Of a stretch of DNA of 64,000 bases, positions 50,388 to 61,100 are shown piece after piece. The notes beneath the pieces were generated by a model that had not been told where the DNA came from, made no database searches, and saw only the letters and a program-made list of their open reading frames with translations. Both the position numbers and the translations under genes were made by a program. The stretch comes from Haliscomenobacter sp. (lineage in GTDB: Bacteria > Bacteroidota > Bacteroidia > Chitinophagales > Saprospiraceae). The stretch spans positions 28,249-92,248 of the forward strand of contig NZ_JADKCX010000028.1 of assembly GCF_016718685.1 (NCBI RefSeq), in the 5' to 3' direction. Each line of letters begins with the position of its first letter. Within the stretch, counting starts at the first letter, position 1.

Positions 50388-50482
50388 CGAATAGCGAATA
50401 GCGAATAGCGAATAGCGAATAGCGAATAGCGAATAGCGAATAGCGAATAGCGAATAGCGAATAGCGAATAGCGAATAGCGAA
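50385..50482. repeat. TAGCGAA tandem array, 14 units
   Basis: 98 bases, fourteen exact copies of the 7-mer TAGCGAA starting at the SusD stop codon. Because 7 is not a multiple of 3, TAG appears in all three + frames within 21 bases. A second array (18 units) follows porV at 63369-63494. The right flank (terminator, then TTCGCTT units at 50546-50570) is also shared. Confidence 0.97.
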
Positions 50483-50490
50483 TAAAATTA

Positions 50491-50534
50491 AAAAGCCTCG
50501 CGGGAAATCAATCACCGCGAGGCTTTTCTTTTTT
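50491..50534. terminator. Terminator in the TAGCGAA composite element, copy 1
   Basis: GCCTCGCGG (50495-50503) pairs with CCGCGAGGC (50515-50523), preceded by AAAA and followed by TTTTCTTTTTT. It lies between the convergent SusD and OmpA-like genes and can serve both strands. Confidence 0.85.
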
Positions 50535-50571
50535 CATTAAATATACTTTTCGCTTTTCGCTTTTCGCTTTA

Positions 50572-52121
50572 TTAATAGCCTCCCTCTTTTGGTGCAGGAG
50601 GATCTTGCTCTACATCGCCAGGACCCGCGATGCGGAATTCTGCGCGGCGGTTCATATAGCTTGAGCTGGTTGGTACCAGGTTATCAGCAGAACCTTTCCA
50701 CTGCAATACAAAGCGACCACGCGCGATACCATGATTGTTCATCAGGTGTTCGATCACGTTTTTGGCACGATCGTAGGACAGTTGGTTGTTGATGCTTTCC
50801 GACCCGGTACTGTCTGTAAATCCGGTAACCACCAAACGGATACCTGGGTTTGCTTTCAGCATCCGGCCTACTCCGGCAAGGTTGCCATAATCAGAATACT
50901 TGATGACAGCTGTAGAGCTGGGGAAATGCAACATCGGCAAAAACCATTCTGCTGCGTTGGAACGGTTGTCGGCAATTTGATAATTTTGTAGTGCTTGATC
51001 GATCAGTTCTTTTACCCGTTCTTCGGTTACACCTGATCCCCCTGGGCGGCCGGGGCTACCGGGTTGAGGATTGGTTACTACCCCTTGCTCGTCCACTTTT
51101 TCATTGGGCTGAGGCATGTAGAATGGCTCTTTGTCGATGTGATCTGGAACGCCGTCGCGGTCTGAATCCAGGGTGCGGCCTTTGGTATCCACCATCGCTC
51201 CGGCAGGCGTATTGGGATCCTGGTCGATGGCATCCAAAACACCATCACCATCTTCGTCTTTGATCAAACCCGTAGTGCGTTGGTTGATTTTATCGTCAAT
51301 TGAATTCAACACACCGTCCAGGGGGTTGATCCAGTACAGTGGTTCAGTGTGGCTGGAAGCATTGCCGATATTGAAATTGATCGACAAGTTGGTAAAGGAA
51401 ACTACATCGCGGAAGTTGGAGCGACTATTGGTTGGGGCAATATTGTCGAGGCGGTCGGCCCGCCCACCAAAGACCACAAACGCTTGTTCTTCCAGGGCAA
51501 TATTGACTTTTTTACCCAAACGAAAAGAGATACCTCCGCCTAAACCAATGTGTGGTGCAAAATCATGTTCAAGGGTGTCAAAAACCCGTAGGTTATCATC
51601 AGTGTTAAACGACCTTGCTTCAAAGGTGTTAGCACCCACACCGCCCATGATGTACAAATTGGTGGGGCGTACAGCTTTGTCCCAGCGCAAACTATTCAGT
51701 GACATAACACCATACCCTGTTCCCGACATCCAGGTGGTGTTGAAATCTCGCTCGATGTTGGTGACGGGGTTCATGCCTTTCAAATCTGCATACAAGAAAT
51801 CAGCCCGCAGCGAAAATACGTAATCCACTGCTTTGCGGATGTGGAAACCCACGCCATACGATGGCTTTGGTGTAACGTCGCTGCCCAATATAGTAGCACC
51901 GCCATTCAAACCAAATTCAAACATGTTTTTCGGAATAGCCAATCCTGAGGTTTGGGGTTTTTCTTTGGTTTTTCTTTGGCTACTTTTTCTGGTTTTTCAG
52001 CTTTAGCTTTAGCTGGTTTTTCAGTTTTCGCATTGTCCTCCTTTGATTCGATTGCATCCTGCCCCCAAACCAATCCGGTGCAGAATATCAGGAGAAACAT
52101 CAACATAGTACGTTTTTGCAT
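50572..52121 (-). CDS. OmpA-family outer-membrane protein with TSP3-like calcium repeats (one-base frameshift)
   Basis: 516 residues after restoring one base at the coding A5 run (51958-51962), which gives KKPQTSGLAIPKNMFEFG. Signal peptide MQKRTMLMFLLIFCTGLVWGQ, a Lys/Glu/Ala-rich linker (EKPAKAKAEKPEKVAKEKPK), an eight-strand-type beta-barrel region (~60-270), thrombospondin type 3-like repeats (DEDGDGVLDAIDQDPN, DSDRDGVPDHIDKEP), a Pro/Gly linker, and a C-terminal OmpA peptidoglycan-binding domain (VVTGFTDSTGSESINNQLSYDRAKNVIEHL, NRRAEFRI). Tethers the outer membrane to the cell wall. Confidence 0.92.
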
Positions 52122-52580
52122 GGTTTTGGATATTAAATCAGTTAAGTATTGGGATTATATCGGTTATATCCATCTTGGGATTAATGAGTACAACCGCTGA
52201 ATGATGCAAAATGGTTCCTACGCGATTTGTGTCAGCGCAATAGTGGTGGGCACAATGGTTTATAAAACATATACCTCTCACCGCTCCGCACTTGCCGCGA
52301 AGGTAAACTATTTGTGAAAGGTTTTCCAGTTGAGTCAGTATTTGGGCATTATTTTCGCATAAAATAACCGAAAAATGACGATACCATTCCTGTCCACCAA
52401 AAATAGGGCTTATTTTATTTCTTACCAAGGTTTATACCTATTGAAACGTTTATGCAACAGATATTTCTATTATTTATACTCATTTTTTTGTAAAAGTCAC
52501 TTTTTAAGCTGGCAAATGGTACTTATCCAGCATCCATTTGTAACTTTCAGGCTGTATACAAATCGTCAACACCGTTTTTT
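52122..52580. other. Intergenic region (459 bases) between divergent genes
   Basis: No convincing gene. A weak minus-strand -7 element TACCTTCG (52298-52305) may serve the OmpA-like gene, and a weak + strand TAACTTTC near 52542 may serve the arginase-fold gene. Otherwise AT-rich without repeats. Confidence 0.5.
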
Positions 52581-53687
52581 ATGCTAGACAACTGGCTCAG
52601 CCCGATTGCCCACAATGCACTTGCCCTCCCAAACCTGGAAGAGGATCACTTGGCTAAGTGTATCCAAATCCATACTGAAGGCAATTTTCCGGACTTACAT
52701 GGCATTCAAATTGCCCTCATTGCCTTGAATGAAAAGGAGGGTTTGGCCTTGCGTAAAGCGCTCTACCCGCTGAGTTTTCCATTTGAAGGATTGCACATTG
52801 CCGATTTGGGTACCATTCGCAAATGCAGTCCCGAATTCATCATGCCGGTATTGATTGAATTGCACGAAAGTGATATTTTGCCCATCATCATTGGCAGTGA
52901 TCCAGCTTTATTACAAATCCAGTACAAAGGGCTACAACACGAAGTGCAACACATCAATATGGTTGCGATTGATGAACTCATCCGTTTAAGTGTACCTGCT
53001 GAGGATAAAAGTCCAGACTTATTTAACGAAATTGTGTTTCAGGAAAAATCGAAGTTGTTTCATTTAGGCATCATTGGATGCCAAACTCATTTTACGCTGC
53101 CGAGCACTTACCGTTTGATGGAAGAGTTGCATTTTGATTACATCCGTTTGGGAACGGCTAGGGCCAGTCTGGCTGAAGTTGAACCCATCATCCGCGATGC
53201 TGATTTGTTGAGCTTTCAAATGGCTGCACTCAAACAATGTGAAGCACCTGGTCAGGAAAACCCAAGTCCTAGCGGATTTAATGTAGAAGAGGCCTGTCAA
53301 CTCAGCCGCTATGCCGGAATGAGTGAAAAGGTGAAATCATTCGGGATTTTTGGCTATAAAGCTTCGCTGGATCGCAAAGCACAGACCGCCAATGTACTCG
53401 CGCAGATGATTTGGTATTTTCTGGATGGACTCAACAACCGCAAAGGTGATTTCCCGGTCACGACGGAAGGATTAACTGAATACATTGTAGAATTAAAAAC
53501 GCTGGATTTTACAGTTACTTTTTGGAAAAGCCAACGCAGTGGGCGCTGGTGGCTCCAAGTGCCCGTTAAAACGGCCAAAAAGCACCAACGCCATCGTTTA
53601 ATTCCCTGTTCTTACAATGATTACAAAATGGCTTCACAGGACGAGTTGCCTGACCGTCTGGTCAATGCGTTTAAACGTTTTTTGTAG
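52581..53687 (+). CDS. Arginase/formimidoylglutamase-fold protein lacking the metal-site motifs
   Basis: 368 residues that follow the arginase/ureohydrolase fold in order and length: N-terminal LPNLEEDHLAKCIQIHTEGNFP, LHGIQIALIAL, VLIELHESDILPIIIGSDPALL, INMVAIDEL, FDYIRLGTARASLAEVEPII, DADLLSFQMAALK and a C-terminal SRYAGMSEKVKSFGIFGYK. The canonical Mn-binding motifs are changed: GGDHS reads GSDPA (105-109), DAHxD reads AIDEL, and SFDxD reads SFQMA. It is therefore probably a non-catalytic relative. It lies beside murF-gldJ, converging on them. The function is unknown. Confidence 0.75.
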   Translation: MLDNWLSPIAHNALALPNLEEDHLAKCIQIHTEGNFPDLHGIQIALIALNEKEGLALRKALYPLSFPFEGLHIADLGTIRKCSPEFIMPVLIELHESDILPIIIGSDPALLQIQYKGLQHEVQHINMVAIDELIRLSVPAEDKSPDLFNEIVFQEKSKLFHLGIIGCQTHFTLPSTYRLMEELHFDYIRLGTARASLAEVEPIIRDADLLSFQMAALKQCEAPGQENPSPSGFNVEEACQLSRYAGMSEKVKSFGIFGYKASLDRKAQTANVLAQMIWYFLDGLNNRKGDFPVTTEGLTEYIVELKTLDFTVTFWKSQRSGRWWLQVPVKTAKKHQRHRLIPCSYNDYKMASQDELPDRLVNAFKRFL

Positions 53688-53699
53688 CGGGGCACCTCT

Positions 53700-55004
53700 C
53701 TACCCCAACAATTTCTCTAAGGCCATCCCCCGCGATCCTTTGATGAGAAAAGCGGTGTTTTCCCATTGTTGGGCTTCAAACCAGGGTTTTAAGGCACCGA
53801 CATTAGGGAAATGCAGCCAGCCTAGCTGCCTGGCAATTGCCTCAAAATGATGTCCAACCAGAATAACTTGTGCAATGTTCAGACTTTTGGCCAATTGGGC
53901 AATCCGTTCATGTTCAACAGCACTTGACTCCCCCAACTCAAACATGTCTCCCAATATGGCAATCCGCTGTGACGCAGGGCTTTCCGAAAAAGTACGCAAA
54001 GCAACCTCCATACTGCTGGGGTTGGCATTATAGGCATCCAGTAAGATCGAATTAGAGCCCCAGGGTACCACTTGCGAGCGATTCATGTTGGGATTGTAGT
54101 TTTCAATTGCCGCTTTTATTTTTTTACCCGGCACTTTGAAGTATTTCCCTAGTGTAACCGCAGTTTTGATGTTTTGGAAATTGTGTTCCCCCATTAACTT
54201 GCTGCCTGTTTCAATCAATTGATTGTTTTCATCCAAAAAAGCGACCCGAATAAATGGCTGCAATTGTAGCAGTACCACCTCGTAAGGCTTATGATTGGGT
54301 GCAGGGTCATCGCTGCGTTCATAAAAAATGCGCTTCCTGACCACTGAAGAAAGTTCGACCAAAAAGGGTTCATCATTGTTCACAAAAGCCAGACCATCCG
54401 TTTCAGCCAGATAGCGGTACAATTCCGACTTGCCTTTTTTCACCCCTTCAATTCCACCGAAGCCCTCCAGGTGTGCCTTCCCAATGTTGGTAATTAGGCC
54501 GTGGGTAGGCTCGGCAATCCGACACAATTGATCAATTTCCCCTTGATGATTGGCACCCATTTCGATCACCGCTACTTCTAGTCGAAAATCAAGCTGTAAC
54601 AGGGTAAGGGGTACTCCGATGTGGTTGTTCAGGTTGCCTTGGGTGTAATGCATGGGATATTGGCTACCCAATACCGCTGCAATCAGCTCTTTGGTGGTTG
54701 TTTTGCCATTGCTCCCTGTTATGGCGATGATGGGAATGTGCAATTGACGACGGTGAAATCTGGCCAGCGCCTGCAAGGTTTCCAGCACATCATCTACAAC
54801 AATGCATCGATCGAGCGTGGCCAGTGCCGGGTCATCAACTACAGCATAACTGGCGCCTTGTTCCAGGGCCGATTGCGCATATTGATTGCCATTGAAGTTG
54901 TCGCCGCGCAAAGCAAAAAAAATACATCCCGGCTCGATTTTTCGTGAATCGGTTGATACTTTGCCAGTAGAGAGAAACAGTTGATGAAGGCTTGAAATTT
55001 CCAT
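53700..55004 (-). CDS. murF: UDP-N-acetylmuramoyl-tripeptide--D-alanyl-D-alanine ligase
   Basis: 434 residues. Adds D-Ala-D-Ala to the peptidoglycan precursor in the cytoplasm. N-terminal DSRKIEPGCIFFALRGDNFNG, ATP-binding AITGSNGKTTTKE, NLNNHIGVPLTLL, VIEMGANHQGEI, ITNIGKAHLEGFG, GEHNFQNIKTAVTLG, LDAYNANPSSMEVAL and a C-terminal ILGDMFELG domain, all MurF hallmarks. Start at 55004 (MEISSLHQLFL) rather than 55019 by family alignment. In other Bacteroidota murF also neighbours gldJ, as here. Confidence 0.95.
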   Translation of the reverse strand: MEISSLHQLFLSTGKVSTDSRKIEPGCIFFALRGDNFNGNQYAQSALEQGASYAVVDDPALATLDRCIVVDDVLETLQALARFHRRQLHIPIIAITGSNGKTTTKELIAAVLGSQYPMHYTQGNLNNHIGVPLTLLQLDFRLEVAVIEMGANHQGEIDQLCRIAEPTHGLITNIGKAHLEGFGGIEGVKKGKSELYRYLAETDGLAFVNNDEPFLVELSSVVRKRIFYERSDDPAPNHKPYEVVLLQLQPFIRVAFLDENNQLIETGSKLMGEHNFQNIKTAVTLGKYFKVPGKKIKAAIENYNPNMNRSQVVPWGSNSILLDAYNANPSSMEVALRTFSESPASQRIAILGDMFELGESSAVEHERIAQLAKSLNIAQVILVGHHFEAIARQLGWLHFPNVGALKPWFEAQQWENTAFLIKGSRGMALEKLLG

Positions 55005-55101
55005 GTCGTTCGGATACACACTATTCTGGGCTGCAAATTAAATAAGGTCTGGCAAATATGCTTTGCTTTGGGGAGACTTAATTTAGGAAATATTTACACA
55101 T

Positions 55102-55139
55102 AAAAAAAGCGGAAGAGAGCATACCCTCTTCCGCTTTTT
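55102..55139. terminator. Terminator between gldJ and murF
   Basis: AAAAAGCGGAAGAG pairs with CTCTTCCGCTTTTT across a short loop, with an A run on the left, so it reads as a T-tailed hairpin on the minus strand just past the gldJ stop (55160). Confidence 0.85.
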
Positions 55140-55159
55140 CCCGAGTCAATCTTCAGGAT

Positions 55160-56661
55160 TTATTTGTAGCGACGATCAACCCGTCTTTGCTTCACTTTAA
55201 ATTGGTTGCCACTGGGTTTGTCGTTGGTAGCAGAACCACCCATCCGACTCATGGCACAACGGAAACCAAGCGTACGATCAGCTTCGTCTTCGTCCTTGAA
55301 ACGACGTGCACCCGGTGAAAGCCAGAAGGCACGGTCGGCCCAAGAGCCTCCTTTGTACACGCGCGCTTTATCGCTTACCAGGGTGTGTTGTTCGAAGTCG
55401 TAGAAAGCTTCTGATTCTTTGTCTCCGTCACGGTAGTTCAAGGCGTCTCCACGACGAATGTTGTCACGAGTAGCCAATTCGTCATCCTGGATGTAACGGT
55501 ATTTGATCCGTCCCAAGCTGTCTTTTTCTACTGGACGACCATCTTCATCGGTTTCAACCCGCTTGAATTTGTTACCACGTACCGGGTTCAAATCGTGGTT
55601 GTCCGCATCACGAAGCGTTTGGCTGGTCAAGGGGCGATATACGTCGAATACCCATTCGTTAACGTTACCTGCCATGTTGTACAAACCAAAATCGTTGGGG
55701 AGGAAGCTACGTACTTCAGCGGTAACGGCAGCATTGTCGTTCAGCTTACCCGCAATACCCATGTAATCCCCTTTGTCTTTTTTGAAGTTGGCCAACATTT
55801 GCCCTTGGTACTTATCGTGCTTTTGGTAACGCACAGTTTGTCCATTCCAGGGATAGTTGCGCCGATCGGTATAGTTTTCGTCTCCTTCAGCAGATTGGTT
55901 GCCCCGCAATGCCAAGGCAGCGTACTCCCATTCTGCTTCAGTAGGAAGGCGATATTCTGGTAACATGATACCATCCTCAAAACGTGCCGGGCGTTCTTCG
56001 CCAGTGCGGAAGTCTTTAAGGTTTTGCGGACGTTACCTTCGTACTGGCCTACCAGGTAAGAACCAGTGTTGAAGCTATCGTCGTCTTTTTGCTCCGTGTT
56101 TTCGTTGAGAATACCCCGCTTGATGAGTAACATCTCGTTCACCCGGTCGGTGCGCCAGAGGCAATACTCTGAAGCCTGTACCCAGGATACCCCGACTACG
56201 GGATAATTGTCGAAAGAGGGGTGACGGAAATAGGTGTTCACCATTGGTTCGTTGTAAGACAAATCGTCGTACCACACCATGGTGTCAGGCACTGCCTTGC
56301 GGTAAACTTCAGGGTAAGTTTCTCCGTAAACGCGACCTACCCAGTAGGTGTATTCACGATAATCAATGTTGGAGACTTCCGTTTCATCCATATAGAATGA
56401 AGAAACCGTAATGCGGCGTGGAACGTTGTTCCAGTCAAACATTACATCTTCTTGGGTAAGTCCCATGGGAAAAGTCCCACCCTCGATAGGAACGAGGTTA
56501 GGTCCAGTAATTTGACCCTCGTAATTCAGCTTCTCGAAGCCTCCCCACTTGGTATCATTGTAGTTCCAACCCGTGGTGGAAGAAGCTTCCTTGCTCTTAC
56601 AAGAAGTGAAAAACACCACTGCAACAAGGAGGTAGGCACCGTACTTCAACAACTTTTTCAT
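55160..56661 (-). CDS. gldJ: Gliding motility / T9SS lipoprotein GldJ (one-base frameshift)
   Basis: 500 residues after adding one A at the A4 run (56022-56025), which gives VRKNLKDFRTGEERPARFED across the join. Lipobox FFTSC (Cys21), then a formylglycine-generating-enzyme/SUMF-like fold: VPIEGGTFPMGLTQEDV, YMDETEVSNIDYREY, YPVVGVSWVQASEYCLWRT, RLPTEAEWEYAALA, GLYNMAGNVNEWVFDVYRP, VYKGGSWADRAFWLSPGARR, TLGFRCAMSRMG. GldJ is an outer-membrane lipoprotein of the gliding/T9SS apparatus with no known enzyme activity. Start chosen at 56661 for the lipobox. Neighbours murF, porP/sprF-like and porU support the assignment. Confidence 0.9.
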
Positions 56662-56827
56662 TATAATTGACCAATTTTTTTTAGAGAAAAGACCAACCTG
56701 AATTGGCATTGGATCTAAATTCTTTTGCTTTATACCGAACGAATCGTTCTTTGAATTAGTATATGGTCTTGAAATTTTTGTCCATTTCGACCACATTTTT
56801 AACGCGGGTCAAAAGTAGACATTTTTT

Positions 56828-57848
56828 TTATCTGAAGATTTGAAAACAATCATTGATGTTAACTTTTTTCCGTCGCCTTTGATTGGCCCGGCTTTCATCC
56901 AGGGTGAAGGCCAGTGATATTTCATGGCTTCCCCCGGTTCGATTGAGCGAGAGGTTGGACAAAGTAGCATCAAAACTACCCCAAGCGCAAGACACCGTAG
57001 CGATACCCGATCAAACCAATGGCCGCGTCCGGGTTTTTGCCACTGTTGCGGTACCAAGCTCCGGCAAACACGGGGCCAAACCCCCAATATCCACCCAGCA
57101 TAAACTGAGAGAATTCCGCCTGCCGCACGTACAGGACACTAGGAGCAAAAAATACAGCTTGGCCGTTTTTACCATTACCCCCCAAATCAAATTGAGCCCC
57201 ACCATGTACCGAAAGGCGCATAGGGTGGCCAATGAGCAGGGCTGAACTACCCGTATTGAGCAGGTTTTCATTAAAATTGTTGAGGTGCTGGAGGGCGATC
57301 CCGCCGTAAAATTTGTCACTGAATGCCAGGATACCCGCCGAAAAATCGATTTGATTGTTGCCCAGATTATCCGGACGGATTTCCTCACTGGAATACCCCT
57401 GGCCATTGCTGCCCAGTCCGTCAATGGGATCGAGTTGGTCACCAAAAACCAGCTTGTCCCAGGCCAATTGGGAACGAAAAGCGCCCGCTTCGACGCCAAG
57501 CTTAATGGCCAATTCGTCGTTGGCTTTTACCTGATAGCTGTAAAAAAGGCTGAATTGGCGGGTTTGGTAAATCCCGTTGCCAGCATCATCAGCGGTAATG
57601 CTGGCACCAATGCCACTGTTTAAAGAAGGCAAGCCCTGCTCGTAAGCAATGGCGTAGGTCTGATATGCGTTAGGCCAGGAGGGCCATTGATTACGGTGGT
57701 TGAGCATGAACCGTGGGGCATGAGAAACCCCAGCAAAGGCTGGATTGAGGTGCAAAGGCGCTGCAAAGAATTGGCTAAATACAGGATCCTGGGCATGAAC
57801 CTGACGCATACTAAATAGAAAAAGCAAAAAAAGTAAATGTTTTCTCAT
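56828..57848 (-). CDS. PorP/SprF-family T9SS outer-membrane protein (one-base frameshift)
   Basis: 339 residues after removing one G from the G4 run at 56979-56982; without it the protein stops at 290 residues after GVLRLG. Restored C-terminus SFDATLSNLSLNRTGGSHEI is standard for the family. Signal peptide (FLLFLFSMRQVHAQ), then DPVFSQFFAAPLHLNPAFAGV, the PorP/SprF hallmark, and beta-barrel strands. Family members assist export or surface attachment of T9SS cargo, often next to a SprB-like adhesin. Here it sits between gldJ and porU, divergent from porU. Confidence 0.9.
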
Positions 57849-57861
57849 GGTATGTTTTTGG

Positions 57862-57997
57862 GTTGAGAAGTTGAGGAGGTTGAGAAGTTGAGGCTACCGC
57901 AAGCGACATTTAAGCGATTTTGACAAAAGAGCAACCACGTATCTTTGGTGTTTCCCTCGCGGTAGCCTCAACTTCTCAACCTCCTCAACTTCTCAAC
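57862..57997. repeat. Perfect 39-bp inverted repeat enclosing a promoter-like spacer
   Basis: 57862-57900 is an exact reverse complement of 57959-57997 (arms built of GTTGAGAA/GTTGAGGAG units ending in GGCTACCGC). The 58-base spacer contains TTTG (57919-57922) and TATCTTTG (57940-57947). It lies in the divergent gap between the porP-like gene and porU, 13 bases from the porP start codon. Confidence 0.95.
57919..57947 (+). promoter_or_regulatory. Promoter-like TTTG-N17-TATCTTTG inside the inverted repeat
   Basis: TATCTTTG is an exact -7 match pointing toward porU; the -33 spacing is 17, shorter than the usual 19-21. No CAAAnnTA (-7 for the porP direction) is found between 57849 and 58080. Confidence 0.45.
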
Positions 57998-58072
57998 TTT
58001 TTTCATCAACATTTTACCTACTCAGGGTGTCATTCAGTAGTGCATTTGACAATCCAGAAGCCCGATAAGGTT

Positions 58073-58080
58073 TACCTTTG
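58073..58080 (+). promoter_or_regulatory. -7 element (TACCTTTG) proximal to porU
   Basis: Exact TAnnTTTG match 54 bases before the porU ATG at 58135. It overlaps the alternative TTG start at 58078, which argues against that start. Confidence 0.5.
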
Positions 58081-58134
58081 AACGTCGAAAGATTTTATCA
58101 AAATTCAATTATACTGCGGAAACGTTTGAAATTT

Positions 58135-61100
58135 ATGAAGAATTTCGCGATTACCTCCATTTTAGCATTTTTCTTAGGTCTGCTGTACGGCAATTCTCCA
58201 TTTTTAATCCGAGAAGCGCTGCAATGGGAGACGGAGAGTGTATCCCTTTTGCCCAAGCCACTGCTGAAAGAACGTTGGAGTTTTAAAGGGGCGGTATTTG
58301 GCAACAAACAAATCGAACAACCCTGGTACATCAAACAACTGCCAGTCGATGGGCCGGGGCGTTTGGAGGTGGAATTGCTCAATGTCCGCTGGGAAGAATT
58401 TCCACGTCCTCCCCAATGGGCTGCGGATGCAGTGGGGGAAAACCTGCAATTCTTCACGCAGGTGGAAAAAGACCGCAGACAATACTACGGCAAGGTCTAT
58501 TTTGTACCCGTGATCCGCCGGGCTGGCCAATTCCTGCGGGCGGCCGAATTTGAACTCAAAGTAACCTGGCGGCCTCAGCCAGTACCTGAATTGCGCGCCG
58601 ATCCGTTTGCCGAAAACTCGGTCTTGCGGGATGGGCAAGTTTTTAAATTTGCGGTCAATCAAAACGGGGTTCATCGCTTGGGTTACGATTTTTTGAAAAA
58701 TCAACTCAAAATTGACGTTGATCGTATTGATCCGCGTAACCTAAAAATCATGGGTCAAGGGGGAGGAATGATGCCGATGGGGGTCAATGAAACGCGCACG
58801 GACGACCTGGTTGAAAACCACATTGTGGTGTCGGGAGAAGACGATGGGCGTTTTGATGCTGGCGACTTTATCTTGTTTTACGCTGAAGGGCCCGATCGCT
58901 GGGATTATCAGGCGAGCACCCAACGTTTTAATTTGAGCAAAAACATTTACGATACCCGTAATTATTATTTTATCAAAATTGGTTCAGAGAAAGGATTGAG
59001 GGTTACCAGCCAAAATTCCATTGGCAACACAGCCTATACCAGCAACACCTTCGACGATTATGTACGTCTGGAAGATGACAAAGTCAACCTCCTAGAATCC
59101 TGGGAAAGTAACGCCAACAGTGTCAGCGGCTCCGGTCGGAGTTGGCTGGGGGATCATTTCCGGGTAGCCCGGGAATACACCTACCGCCGGGCATTTCTGT
59201 TCCCCAATCTGGTGACCGATCAAGATGTAAAAGTCAGCGCCAGGATGGCTTTGCGGGCGTTAGCGCAAACCACCTTCAGTTTGGAGTTGAACGGTGTTAA
59301 CCTCAACAGCGAGAGTGCCGACAATGTATTTTACTTTGATGGTTCGGGAGCTACCGAAGTTGAATATGCCAATTGGGCCGAGTTGCGCGGAACCGTGCGG
59401 CTCAGCCAGGAGGCCGTAGATGCCATTGTGCGCTATCCCAATGTGAGCGCAGGCAGTGAAGGCTGGTTGGATTATCTGCAATTGCAGGCTCGTCGCCGGC
59501 TGACGATGAGTGGCGATCAAATGGCTTTCCGCGACTTGAATACCTTGACCTACGCTGCTGCGAATTATGAGCTGTCCAATGCCAATGCCGATGTTTTGGT
59601 CTGGGACATCACCGATCCGCAGCGCCCAAAGTTACAAGAGGGAACCCGCAGTGGAACCCAGTTTTTATACGGTACTGCTGCCGCAGGCGTGTTGCACCAA
59701 TTTATAGCCTTTAATTCCAAACAAGGATTTTTGAACCCAATTGCCGTAGGCAAAATTGACAATCAAAACCTGCACAGCCTCAAGTCAGCCGATTTGCTCA
59801 TCGTGTATGACGCGGCGGCTGAGTTTGTCGATGCAGCCCAAAGACTGGCCCAGCATCGCCGGACACATTCCAAACTGGAAGTACAAGTGGTTCGGGTGGA
59901 TCAGATTTACAATGAGTATTCTTCGGGTCGACAAGATCCTAGCGCCATCCGCGATTTTGCAAGAATGCTTTATCTGCGCGATCCCGAGTTTCGGTATCTG
60001 CTGTTGGTGGGTGACGGGTCTTTCGACCAAAGAGACATCTACAAATACGGCAACAACGCCATCCCTACTTTTCAGGAAGAATCTTTTAATCCGCTGTATG
60101 CCTTTCCAGCCGATGACTTTTATGGCATCGTGGAAAATAACCTACCCAATGACCCGCTCAATGGGCGGCTCAATGTTGCGGTAGGACGGCTCACCGTGCG
60201 CAAGCGGGAAGAAGCCGAACAAGTGGTGGACAAAATCATCAATTACGACCTGTCTCCACAAACCATGAGCGATTGGCGCAATCGGATTCTTTTTGTGGGC
60301 GACGATGAGGATGGGAATTTACATACCCGTGATAGTGACGACATCGCCCAGGAAATTAGCGGGAAGCACCCATATCTGAATACCGATAAGTTTTATCTGG
60401 ATGCTTTTCCCCAAGTCGCCTCGGCCGGAGGTAATTTTTATCCTGCCGTCAACGAAGCCATCAACAACGCCATTTTTAAAGGCACGCTGGTGATGACTTA
60501 TCTTGGGCACGGTGGCCCCAATGGTTGGGCCCAGGAACGGGTGCTGCAAGTACGAGACATCCAGAACTGGTCCAACTTTGAACGTTTGCCCCTGGTAGTT
60601 ACCGCCACTTGCTCGTTCACTGGTTACGATGACGCCAGCAACTCGACTGCCGGAGAAGAGGTCTTGCTCAACCCTCGGGGTGGCGCGGTAGCCTTGTACT
60701 CAACCGTACGGGCGGTGTATGCCTCCGAGAATGCGTCTTTGACCCGACTGGCGCTGTTGGAGCTGTTTGGAGAGGGGCCAGATGCCACCATTGGTGACGC
60801 GATGCGCAATGCCAAAAACCAACTCAGCGGCGGCACCTTGGTCAATTCGCGGAAATTTGCCCTGATCGGTGATCCATCGATGCAATTGGCCATCCCCCGT
60901 TACAGTGTTCAAACCAGCACCATCAATGGCCGGCCAGCCCAAAACAACCTGGATACCCTGCGGGCATTGCAAAAAGTAGCGGTAGAAGGTGTAGTGCTTG
61001 ATGAGCAAGGAAATCTCTTGAATGATTTCAATGGCGTAGTTTATCCTACGGTTTTTGACAAACCTTTCCGGGCAGCCACTTTGGGACAAGACCCTGGCAG

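Noticed and set aside
50385..50482. TAGCGAA array as a CRISPR
   Set aside because: Repeats are contiguous 7-mers with no unique spacers, and no cas genes are present.
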